Counted from the first letter of the stretch, positions 1 to 4,954 are shown. The stretch: 5,000 nucleotides of DNA from CAZCJU01 sp964562175 (GCA_964562175.1 CAZLRV010000040.1:1-5000); one strand, 5' to 3'. Numbers and translations: made by a program. The notes: generated by a model from the sequence alone, not told the origin.

Positions 1-2
1 TG

Positions 3-458
3 ATGAAAAAGAACAGATACGAGGCAATAAAGGAGTACTTCGAGGAAGATCCTTGTGCGGCGGTTAATATGGAAACGTATTGGCGTTATTTATCGGACGA
101 AGAACAAGACGAGCTTTACAGTATCGTGTTCTGCAACCCCATATATACGACAAAGCCGTTTGATATAGAGGCTATAAAGGCTGATATGATAGCGTTTGGG
201 GATTATATGGGTCTCAAACACGCAGAAGTAGGATATACCTACATTGACGGAGTACTACAGCCGTTTGAGATAACGAAAGAAAACAGTACTTGGATATGCT
301 GGCATAAAATCGAGGAATACAAAAACGACCCTACTTTTTGCGAACGTGAGGCATTACAGGGTATATTGTTAAGTTGTAATTTCTACAATTACACGAATTA
401 CCACTTATATATTGAAGCCAACGACAATAACACATATACAATTATCTATATGCATTGA
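3..458 (+). CDS. Hypothetical acidic protein, 151 aa
   Basis: I do not recognise this protein and assign no function. It is soluble-looking, with no signal peptide or membrane segment. It is rich in Glu, Asp, Tyr and Asn, with a charged N-terminal helix-like stretch (about residues 1-40) and a C-terminal part rich in aromatic and polar residues (about 120-151) suggesting beta strands. The ATG overlaps a TGA at 1-3 (TGATG), the usual arrangement of translational coupling to an upstream gene, but that gene lies outside the window. The ORF could also begin upstream of base 1, so the start is not certain. A strong intrinsic terminator follows 12 bp after the stop, so it is probably the last gene of an operon. 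Acidic proteins of this kind are common in accessory regions, but nothing here proves mobility. It is probably a real gene, judging from its length, its terminator and the lack of a competing frame. Confidence 0.72.
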   Translation: MKKNRYEAIKEYFEEDPCAAVNMETYWRYLSDEEQDELYSIVFCNPIYTTKPFDIEAIKADMIAFGDYMGLKHAEVGYTYIDGVLQPFEITKENSTWICWHKIEEYKNDPTFCEREALQGILLSCNFYNYTNYHLYIEANDNNTYTIIYMH

Positions 459-470
459 TTGCAAATAATG

Positions 471-503
471 AAGAGAATGAGTTTTTTAATTCATTCTCTT
501 TTT
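471..503 (+). terminator. Intrinsic terminator after the 151-aa gene
   Basis: AAGAGAATGA (471-480) is perfectly complementary to TCATTCTCTT (491-500). The stem extends inward through one G-U and two A-U pairs (481-483 with 488-490) to a TTTT loop, giving 13 pairs. The 3' arm runs straight into a T-run ending at 503. It sits 12 bp beyond the stop codon at 458. The opposite strand has no comparable T-run, so it works rightward. Confidence 0.85.
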
Positions 504-519
504 GCTTCCAAAAAAATTC

Positions 520-548
520 AAGCGGGGATGTAACGATCTCCGCTTTTT
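520..548 (+). terminator. Second hairpin with U-tract: tandem terminator or leader attenuator
   Basis: Positions 520-529 pair with 536-545 (10 pairs including one G-U), closing a six-base loop (GTAACG). A T-run follows through 548. The stem is G+C-rich (core AGCGGGGA/TCTCCGCT), as in an intrinsic terminator. It ends 33 bp before the start codon at 582. No convincing promoter lies between it and that start, so it may act as an attenuator in the leader of the surface-protein gene rather than as a back-up terminator for the gene before. Confidence 0.6.
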
Positions 549-581
549 ACATATACAAAATATACTTGAAAGGAATTTGTT

Positions 582-1778
582 ATGAAACAATTCAAAAGGC
601 TCACTTCGTTTCTGCTTGCTTTGCTGACAGTATTCTGCACGTTGCCTATCACGACATTATCCGTAAATATCGATGATGCAACAAAAGTGGAATCGTATCT
701 CGGCTCGGAATACAAGGACAAGCAAGGAAAAGCTTACACCGTGCCGAATGATACTACGTACTTCATATTCAACGGTACATCAATAGTCGGTACGGGCGTA
801 ACGAAAAAGGACAGTGTAAAGCGAAAGCTTATGATACGTGACTATTACAAGACCGATGATACAAGGCAAGTACTTTGTATCGAAGCCGGCGTGCCGTTCG
901 GCTCGTATGTAAGTGATTACAAGGCTGAAAGCGGAGAAATAAGCAATTATCTGAAAACCATGGGAGAGGCTAAAAAGATTTTGATAACATCCGCTTGCTT
1001 CTGCGGCTGGCAGCCGGGTAGGACAGCACCGTACAGTGATTGCAATGAAGACGATTACGCCATTGCAACACAGATAATCATATGGGAGATACAGCAGGGA
1101 CTCAGAACGAGTGCGACGGAAATAAATGAGAGAAATCCTTATGTAAATGGCAAAAGGGTAACCGTACCCGCCGATGCATATTATGGGATCATCAAGGGAC
1201 GAGCTGCGGAGAAGTGCTATAATTACATTTTGCAAAAAATGGCAAAGCACGGCAAAACGCCGAGCTTCTCGGCAGGCTCAGCCCAAGCGGCGAACAGCCC
1301 TATCACGCTGAAATACGATGCCGTCTTGGGCAAATACAAGGCAAGCGTGACCGATACGAACAACTCCGGCGAGGACATTAAGCTTGTCGATGAGAGTGCC
1401 GTAAGCGTAAGGCGAAGCGGCAACATCTATACCTTTGAAACAAGCTCGCCGATAAACGGCACAAAGGTCGTGTGCGCCAAAAAGGACATCGAGGATATAC
1501 CCGAGCAGTTTCTCGTTTGGTCGAACGGCAAGGATCAGACCTTTGCAACGGGTGCGGATGACCCCGTATCGTTCTATATCGCATTCAAGACCGTTGCAGA
1601 AATACCGTTGACGATAAAGAAGCTTGACATATCGGGTCACGGAAAAATATCCGACATCGAGTTTACCGTTACAGGCTCGGACGGCAAAGAGGTGTACAAG
1701 GGAAAGACCGACAAGGACGGTATCATCGTATTTGAAATAAATTTGTCGATAAACGGTACAAATGTCATGTGCGGTTAA
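582..1778 (+). CDS. Thioester-domain (TQXA) surface protein, 3'-truncated in a SpaA/Cna_B-type domain
   Basis: Exported adhesin-like protein of 398 aa. The ATG follows AAAGGA (569-574) at 7 nt. Residues 1-28 form a typical signal peptide: Lys/Arg, then a hydrophobic core, then a polar TTLS region. Residues about 60-225 are a thioester domain. LCIE (98-101) matches the conserved Cys motif and TQIIIW (163-168) matches the TQxxhW motif, so Cys99 and Gln164 are the predicted internal thioester pair. In characterised family members this bond captures host amines covalently. A beta-rich linker (about 226-340) follows, then the start of a SpaA/Cna_B-type fold (IPLTIKKLDISG from 341, TDKDG at 376-380). 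That domain ends after about 57 residues. Its last strands, with the usual isopeptide Asn, any later repeats and an LPXTG or membrane anchor are absent. An unanchored protein would be secreted, so the gene is probably a remnant cut off near 1775-1814, just before the repeat units. The domain call is firm. Whether the product still works is unknown. Confidence 0.85.
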   Translation: MKQFKRLTSFLLALLTVFCTLPITTLSVNIDDATKVESYLGSEYKDKQGKAYTVPNDTTYFIFNGTSIVGTGVTKKDSVKRKLMIRDYYKTDDTRQVLCIEAGVPFGSYVSDYKAESGEISNYLKTMGEAKKILITSACFCGWQPGRTAPYSDCNEDDYAIATQIIIWEIQQGLRTSATEINERNPYVNGKRVTVPADAYYGIIKGRAAEKCYNYILQKMAKHGKTPSFSAGSAQAANSPITLKYDAVLGKYKASVTDTNNSGEDIKLVDESAVSVRRSGNIYTFETSSPINGTKVVCAKKDIEDIPEQFLVWSNGKDQTFATGADDPVSFYIAFKTVAEIPLTIKKLDISGHGKISDIEFTVTGSDGKEVYKGKTDKDGIIVFEINLSINGTNVMCG

Positions 1779-1814
1779 AAAGATAAATTGCAGAGAAATA
1801 TAGTTTGCATAGGC

Positions 1815-2008
1815 TGAAAGGGACGGGGTACAACAGCGGCATAATGGTGTTTGGTTCACGTCCTCTGACATAACGTACGCAAAGCTTCAAGCAGGTTCGG
1901 ATAGGCACCGCCGAGGCGAGGTACAGCGATCCGATGTCTGCGGACATCGGGAGTAGACAACACTTCTTCGGATAAAATGCGACCCGCCTGCGGCTCTCGC
2001 ATACGGCA
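1815..2008 (+). ncRNA. Putative structured RNA element, copy A
   Basis: No protein-coding frame is supported, but several nested hairpins can be drawn on the + strand. A closing helix pairs GGGACG (1820-1825) with CGTCCT (1859-1864). A bulged hairpin pairs 1907-1911 with 1916-1917 and 1920-1922 around a CGAG loop. A perfect 8-bp hairpin lies at 1931-1938/1943-1950 with loop TGCG. A 3' hairpin pairs ATGCGA (1977-1982) with TCGCAT (1997-2002). The octamer TTCGGATA occurs twice (1896 and 1967), and its TCGGAT core could also pair with ATCCGA (1929-1934), so alternative folds or a pseudoknot are possible. Four substitutions relative to copy B fall in these stems and all keep a pair on the + strand. 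There is no strong promoter: TTAAAA (1775-1780) and TATAGT (1799-1804) with an 18-bp spacer is the best candidate. I cannot assign the family. HEARO/omegaRNA-like elements are one possibility. Confidence 0.55.
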
Positions 2009-2114
2009 AGATATAAGCATTTTAGAATTTTTGAGTGAAAGTTCTGCAAATACGCAGTTTGTTTTGAAAAGTAAAATAGGAATGCTGATTATACAGGATA
2101 AGATCTACCACAAT

Positions 2115-2307
2115 TGAAAGGACGAGGTACAACAGTGGCATAGTGGTGTTTGGTTCACGTCCTCTGACATAACGTACGTCAAGCTTCAAGCAGGTTCGGA
2201 TAGGTGCTGCCGAGGCGAGGTACAGCGATCCGATGTCTGCGGACATCGGGAGTAGACAACACTTCTTCGGATAAAATGCGACCCGCCTGCGGCTCTTGCA
2301 TATGGTG
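2115..2307 (+). ncRNA. Putative structured RNA element, copy B
   Basis: Second copy of the unit at 1815-2008. The same stems form, with pair-preserving changes. The closing helix is AGGACG (2119-2124) with CGTCCT (2158-2163), an A-U where copy A has G-U. In the bulged hairpin G2206-U2221 and U2208-G2219 replace A-U and C-G. The 8-bp TGCG-loop hairpin is unchanged (2230-2237/2242-2249). The 3' hairpin ATGCGA (2276-2281) pairs with TTGCAT (2296-2301), G-U replacing G-C. On the - strand each of these would be an A-C mismatch. The unit ends a few bases before the T6 tail of the leftward small RNA, so + strand transcription through it would converge with that gene. Confidence 0.55.
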
Positions 2308-2311
2308 GAAT

Positions 2312-2351
2312 AAAAAAGTCTCCCGAATCTTCAAAACGAAAATTCGGGAGA
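2312..2351 (-). terminator. Leftward intrinsic terminator of the small RNA
   Basis: TCTCCCGAAT (2319-2328) and ATTCGGGAGA (2342-2351) form a perfect 10-bp stem around a 13-base loop that can partly pair further. Read on the - strand, the stem is followed by C and then six T (2317-2312). Read on the + strand it is preceded by A6 and followed by ATATGCGG with no T-run, so it terminates leftward only. Confidence 0.88.
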
Positions 2352-2428
2352 TATGCGGTATGCCTTTGAGAGAGAGGAAAACCGCAGTTGTAAGCCACAT
2401 ATTAAATATGCGGCTTCGGAACTGTGCT
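2312..2428 (-). ncRNA. Predicted small regulatory RNA, about 117 nt
   Basis: A complete transcription unit can be read on the - strand. It consists of a consensus promoter (see 2435-2463), a start at A on base 2428, and a terminator ending at the T-run complementary to 2312-2317. Hairpin 1 pairs 2406-2416 with 2392-2402 (11 pairs, 3-nt loop). One of its pairs is G-U on the - strand but A-C on the + strand, which supports leftward transcription. Hairpin 2 pairs 2381-2386 with 2354-2359 and presents a pyrimidine-rich loop (CCUCUCUCUC). Such C/U-rich loops are typical of Gram-positive small RNAs that pair with Shine-Dalgarno sequences. Hairpin 3 is the terminator. The only overlapping - strand ORF has no ribosome binding site and runs through the terminator into repeat B, so I read the unit as non-coding. 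I do not recognise the RNA family. Confidence 0.7.
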
Positions 2429-2434
2429 GATATA

Positions 2435-2463
2435 AGTATACCACACTTTTTTCGAAATGTCAA
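2435..2463 (-). promoter_or_regulatory. Consensus sigma-A promoter of the small RNA
   Basis: On the - strand, TTGACA (2463-2458) is followed after exactly 17 bases by TATACT (2440-2435). A purine start lies six bases further on, at 2428. The -35 box is perfect and the -10 box matches 5 of 6. No leftward gene other than the small RNA lies between this promoter and the terminator at 2312. Confidence 0.85.
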
Positions 2464-2734
2464 TATCTATTTTGCTAAAAATGAAAAATAAACTCAAAAA
2501 AATGAAAAAACAGTGCAACAAAATCAAATGTAGGCGTTTTGAAATATAATTGATATCATTAACCATTAACATTTTATAATATACGATAGCTTGATTATTT
2601 TTAGATGAAGCCTTGTGACAATTAAAATCAAGGCTTGAGATGAAAAAATCATCGCTAAAAACACGATCAAATTATGATAACGGTATGCACTTTGCTTAAA
2701 TTATATATAATTTGTAAATATTGAGCCGAGCATC
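2464..2734. other. A+T-rich intergenic region with candidate regulatory sites
   Basis: No credible gene is seen here. It contains two ATTAAC half-sites in direct orientation (2558-2563, 2565-2570). They match one arm of the operator-like dyad at 2752-2770 and lie between a weak TTGATA (2550-2555) and TATAAT (2575-2580), which have a 19-bp spacer. An 8-bp hairpin AAGCCTTG/CAAGGCTT (2608-2615/2629-2636) and a small GATGA/TCATC hairpin (2639-2643/2649-2653) follow, neither with a T-run. A 16-bp A+T palindrome lies at 2698-2713. These could be a distal operator and leader structures, but each is weak on its own. Confidence 0.4.
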
Positions 2735-2763
2735 TTGACAAGTTCATCTACATTAACTATAAT
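2735..2763 (+). promoter_or_regulatory. Consensus sigma-A promoter of the flavoprotein-marR operon
   Basis: TTGACA (2735-2740), a 17-bp spacer and TATAAT (2758-2763) match the consensus at every position. Transcription would start near 2770. That leaves only about 4 nt before the ATG at 2775 but a normal leader before the ATG at 2805, so it helps decide the start. So strong a promoter usually needs repression, which fits the overlapping inverted repeat. Confidence 0.9.
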
Positions 2764-2770
2764 GGTTAAT
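2752..2770. promoter_or_regulatory. Putative MarR operator overlapping the -10 box
   Basis: ATTAAC (2752-2757) and GTTAAT (2765-2770) are perfect inverted half-sites separated by TATAATG. The resulting 19-bp dyad is centred on the -10 element. MarR dimers typically bind palindromes of this size over their own promoters, and a MarR gene is second in the operon, so autorepression is the natural inference. Matching half-sites occur at 2558-2570, about 190 bp upstream. Confidence 0.65.
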
Positions 2771-2804
2771 AGGGATGAACAAAACGCACATAGCAAGGAG
2801 AAAA

Positions 2805-3215
2805 ATGACTAAAGAAGGAATTTACGAATTTATCGCCAAGCGAAAGACTTCGATAATATCATCCATCGGCGAGGATGGTTATCCGGCAACGAGAGCTTTG
2901 ATCCAACCGGTGTTGATTGACGGAAACGATATTTATTTCGCAACTTATACCTCGTCAAGAAAAGTTGCCCACTATAGAAAAAATAAAAAAGCTTGTGTAT
3001 ATTTCTACGAAAAGGGTCAGAATTATTCCGGCGTGGAGATCAAGGGTGATATGCAAGTAATAACCGACCAAGCTGTAAAGAATATGTTTTGGAAGCCTTT
3101 TTATAAGCGGTTTTACAAAAAAGGCGTGAGCGACCCGGATTATTGTATTTTGAAATTTACGGGCTTTGAAGCCGAGTGGTTTACAAATCAAAAAACAGAG
3201 CATGTCAAGCTTTAA
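2805..3215 (+). CDS. Pyridoxamine 5'-phosphate oxidase-family flavoprotein
   Basis: Protein of 136 aa, the usual size for single-domain split-barrel FMN proteins of the general-stress-protein-26 / PNPOx-like group. Visible family features are the N-terminal helix, the first strands RKTSIISSIGEDGYPATR (13-30), and the FATYTSSRKVAHYRKN segment (45-60), whose Ser/Arg/Lys residues usually bind the FMN phosphate. The GxxIKGDMQV strand and a final FTGFEAEWF strand (118-126) complete the barrel. Such proteins reduce or bind small substrates with FMN, or rarely F420 or haem. True PdxH activity is unlikely at this length. I chose the ATG at 2805 because AAGGAG lies at 2795-2800 (spacing only 4 nt). 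An in-frame ATG at 2775 has only AGGG touching it and would be almost leaderless. It is first in the operon, 10 bp before marR, and presumably repressed by it. The physiological substrate cannot be told from the sequence. Confidence 0.88.
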   Translation: MTKEGIYEFIAKRKTSIISSIGEDGYPATRALIQPVLIDGNDIYFATYTSSRKVAHYRKNKKACVYFYEKGQNYSGVEIKGDMQVITDQAVKNMFWKPFYKRFYKKGVSDPDYCILKFTGFEAEWFTNQKTEHVKL

Positions 3216-3225
3216 GGAGAAATAC

Positions 3226-3657
3226 ATGGACGAGTATGCCAACGCCAACAGGGCGTTCTCAAAATTCTCAATCGGCTATATGAGCCTGAAAAAGGATCTG
3301 CCGATTAGGCCGAGCGAAATGGGTGTGCTGAACATTGTAGAGCATCATAAGGAAGACCTCACGCCTCTTGCGCTTGCCGAAATGATGGGTGTATCGAAAC
3401 CAATGATAACCGCACACATTCAAGCACTTACCGAAAAGGGATACATTTACAAAGAGATCTCAGGCGGGGATAAACGAAGCTTTTTTGTTCGTTCCACGGA
3501 AAAGGGAAAGGAGCTTGCCAAAAACTTCGAAGCACGTTGTACCGAGTATTTGAAAAAGATAGAGATGAAACTCGGAAAAGCCGAATTCCGGGTGTTTATT
3601 CAGATGCTCGAAAACGCACAAAGCGTGTTTGATGAAAAAAGCGATAAGAATACATAA
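3226..3657 (+). CDS. MarR-family transcriptional regulator
   Basis: Winged-helix repressor of 143 aa, a typical MarR length. After two N-terminal dimerisation helices (1-42) comes the DNA-binding domain. Helix LTPLALAEMMGV (45-56), recognition helix SKPMITAHIQALTEKGYI (57-74) and the wing around GGDKRSFFVRSTEKG (80-94) follow in order, with the Asp-Lys-Arg of the wing that is conserved in the family. C-terminal helices (95-135) close the dimer. The ATG at 3226 has AAGGAG at 3214-3219 with a 6-nt spacer. This site begins inside the TAA of the preceding gene, so the two are translationally linked. ATG at 3202 and TTG at 3166 are in frame but have no ribosome binding site. MarR proteins release DNA on binding phenolics or oxidants. 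Here it probably controls its own operon through the dyad at 2752-2770. Confidence 0.93.
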   Translation: MDEYANANRAFSKFSIGYMSLKKDLPIRPSEMGVLNIVEHHKEDLTPLALAEMMGVSKPMITAHIQALTEKGYIYKEISGGDKRSFFVRSTEKGKELAKNFEARCTEYLKKIEMKLGKAEFRVFIQMLENAQSVFDEKSDKNT

Positions 3658-3720
3658 TTTTGCGATATTTGCGAGTATAGAAATCTCTCGGTGAAATATT
3701 CGGAAAATACGATCGCAAAA
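3658..3720 (+). promoter_or_regulatory. Intercistronic structured spacer between marR and the reductase gene
   Basis: TTTTGCGAT (3658-3666), directly after the marR stop, is perfectly complementary to ATCGCAAAA (3712-3720). Part of the same left arm (CGATATTT, 3663-3670) can instead pair with AAATATTCG (3694-3702) with one bulged base, so two mutually exclusive folds exist. No T-run follows on the + strand and no promoter is apparent, so it is not an obvious terminator. It could be an mRNA-processing or stability element separating the two parts of the operon. Confidence 0.4.
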
Positions 3721-3752
3721 AACGGATTTTAAAAACAAACGGAGGAAAAAAT

Positions 3753-4697
3753 ATGATGAAGCTTGATAGACTCGGACTTGGGTGTATGGGAATGTCGAGT
3801 CGCAGAAACCCAAACGACTCTGTAAGAACGATACACAAAGCACTTGACGAGGGTATTACACTGTTTAATACCGGAGAGTTTTATAATAGCGGCGAAAGCG
3901 AAATGATCGTGGGGGAGGCAATGCGCACCGTTGCGAGGGACAGCTATTTTCTGTCGGTAAAATTCGGCGTGCTACCACAGCCCGGCGGTGGAATTTACGG
4001 TCTTGATGTTAAGCCGTTTAATATCAAAGGGCATCTTGCATATTCACTTTCAAGGCTCGGCATGGACTATGTTGACCTATATCAACCCGCGCGTCAGGAC
4101 ACGGAAATTCCCGTTGAAGAGGTGGTCGGAGAGATCTCACGGCTTGTTGAAGCGGGCTATGTTCGTCATATAGGACTTTCAATGGTAGATGCCGAAACAC
4201 TTCGCCGTGCTTGCAAGGTGCATCCCATCCATACAGTTGAAATGTCATATTCGCTCATCGAAAGAGGTATCGAAAAAAATCTGATAGATACCGCAAAGGA
4301 GCTTGGCGTTACCGTGCTTGCATTCGGTACTCTCGGTCACGGATTGCTTTCCGACAATATATTTGACAACACCGAATGCGATCCGCGATTCCTTCGACAA
4401 AAACCCTCGACAGAACTTTTGTCTGCTCTGAAAAAAGTTAAAAATATCGCCGATGAGAAGGGAATCGAACTTTCACAGCTTGCACTTGCTTGGTCACTCG
4501 CAAAATGCGATAATGTGCAGAGCCTCGTCGGTACGACAAATCCCGTACATTTGAAAAGTGCGGTTGAAGCAGTGAATGTTGAGCTTTCAAAAGAAGATAT
4601 TGACCGAATCGAGTCGGCTCTGCCGACGGAAATGTTCGGTGTACGAGCTATGAGAAATATCCGTTTTACAAACGGTCAAATGAGTGTGGTGAAATAA
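3753..4697 (+). CDS. Aldo/keto reductase-family protein with altered catalytic tetrad
   Basis: Protein of 314 aa with a (beta/alpha)8-barrel AKR pattern: RLGLGCMGMS at the N-terminus, ALDEGITLFNTGEFY (30-44), LSVKFG (67-72), LGMDYVDLYQPARQD (102-116), AGYVRHIGLS, a LAFGTLGHGLLS segment, and a C-terminal VGTTNPVHLKSA (259-270) in the position that normally binds the NADPH phosphate. Family enzymes reduce carbonyls with NADPH using Asp-Tyr-Lys-His. Here the Asp position is Asn39 and the His position is Ala113, while Tyr44 and Lys70 remain. A Pro-Ala-Arg sequence at the His site occurs in a known AKR subgroup, but the Asn is an extra change, so carbonyl reduction should not be assumed. The start ATG at 3753 has GGAGG (3741-3745) at 7 nt, the best site in the window. 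It follows marR by 95 bp and overlaps no other gene. It could be a weakly active or repurposed reductase or a nucleotide-binding protein. Confidence 0.9.
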   Translation: MMKLDRLGLGCMGMSSRRNPNDSVRTIHKALDEGITLFNTGEFYNSGESEMIVGEAMRTVARDSYFLSVKFGVLPQPGGGIYGLDVKPFNIKGHLAYSLSRLGMDYVDLYQPARQDTEIPVEEVVGEISRLVEAGYVRHIGLSMVDAETLRRACKVHPIHTVEMSYSLIERGIEKNLIDTAKELGVTVLAFGTLGHGLLSDNIFDNTECDPRFLRQKPSTELLSALKKVKNIADEKGIELSQLALAWSLAKCDNVQSLVGTTNPVHLKSAVEAVNVELSKEDIDRIESALPTEMFGVRAMRNIRFTNGQMSVVK

Positions 4698-4699
4698 AT

Positions 4700-4954
4700 A
4701 TGGCATACATATCAATACAATGTATCGAATGCCTTGAACCGACAAAACGTGAATGCGGCAGATACAGCGGAACAGATGAAAAAGGAAAATACAGCGGAAC
4801 ACTTTACGAATGCGATGATGTGACCTGCCGTATACATATGAGCTATGCAAAGCGAAAGGCGGCACTCGAAGCTGAGAAAGAAGCAAAAAGAGAAAGAGAA
4901 CAAGCATATCGAAAAGGCACGAATAATAAGAGAAATAAAAAAATCGTCCGATAG
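4700..4954 (+). CDS. Small Cys-rich hypothetical protein, 84 aa
   Basis: I do not recognise the family. The N-terminal half has five cysteines in a pattern suggesting a small metal-binding knuckle: Cys8-x2-Cys11, Cys19, then Cys38-x4-Cys43 with His46 nearby. The second half (about 48-84) is a highly charged Lys/Arg/Glu helix (KRKAALEAEKEAKREREQ) with a basic end, as in small nucleic-acid-binding or scaffold proteins. There is no signal peptide. The ATG lies 2 bp after the reductase stop codon, with GGTGA (4688-4692) inside that gene as a modest ribosome binding site, so it is likely co-transcribed and translationally coupled. The stop codon lies within the left arm of the hairpin at 4946-4969. 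Zinc or iron binding is an inference from cysteine spacing only. Confidence 0.7.
   Translation: MAYISIQCIECLEPTKRECGRYSGTDEKGKYSGTLYECDDVTCRIHMSYAKRKAALEAEKEAKREREQAYRKGTNNKRNKKIVR

Larger units (their letters stand above)
1815..2307. repeat. Two direct copies of a ~193-bp unit, 299-bp period
   Basis: Unit A (1815-2008) and unit B (2115-2307) align end to end with 11 substitutions and one single-base gap. They include an identical run of 88 bases (1910-1997 = 2209-2296). Similarity stops sharply on both sides: the flanks CATAGGC and CCACAAT before the shared TGAAAGG are unrelated, as are the bases after CGGC/TGGT. The units are visibly richer in G+C than the 106-bp A+T-rich spacer (2009-2114). 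This fits two insertions or duplications of a discrete element. Confidence 0.9.

Noticed and set aside
780..1871. Long - strand ORFs opposite the thioester-domain gene (780-1250, 1278-1871)
   Set aside because: Shadows of a gene with a clear signal peptide, thioester motifs and ribosome binding site on the + strand.
1765..2246. Two - strand ORFs over the repeats (1765-2049 and 2022-2246) encoding similar stretches of about 40 residues
   Set aside because: The similarity only reflects the DNA repeat. Several of the few substitutions change residues, the single-base gap shifts the frame, neither start has a ribosome binding site, and the substitutions instead fit + strand RNA pairing.
1815..2307. 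CRISPR array or retron RNA
   Set aside because: There are only two copies of a ~193-bp unit with a 106-bp spacer, far larger than CRISPR repeats. No reverse transcriptase gene or flanking a1/a2 inverted repeats are seen, and no cas gene.
2319..2351. Rightward terminator for repeat B
   Set aside because: The stem is perfect, but on the + strand it is followed by ATATGCGG without a T-run. The T6 is only on the - strand.
2179..2491. ORFs on both strands (94-95 aa) across repeat B and the small RNA
   Set aside because: They run through a terminator hairpin and the repeat boundary, lack ribosome binding sites and show no recognisable protein pattern.
2775..2804. Upstream ATG for the flavoprotein
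   Set aside because: It would leave about 4 nt of leader after the predicted transcription start. The ATG at 2805 has a proper AAGGAG and matches the family N-terminus.
3166..3225. Earlier TTG (3166) and ATG (3202) starts for the MarR gene
   Set aside because: Both lie inside the preceding gene without a ribosome binding site, whereas ATG 3226 has AAGGAG at 6 nt.
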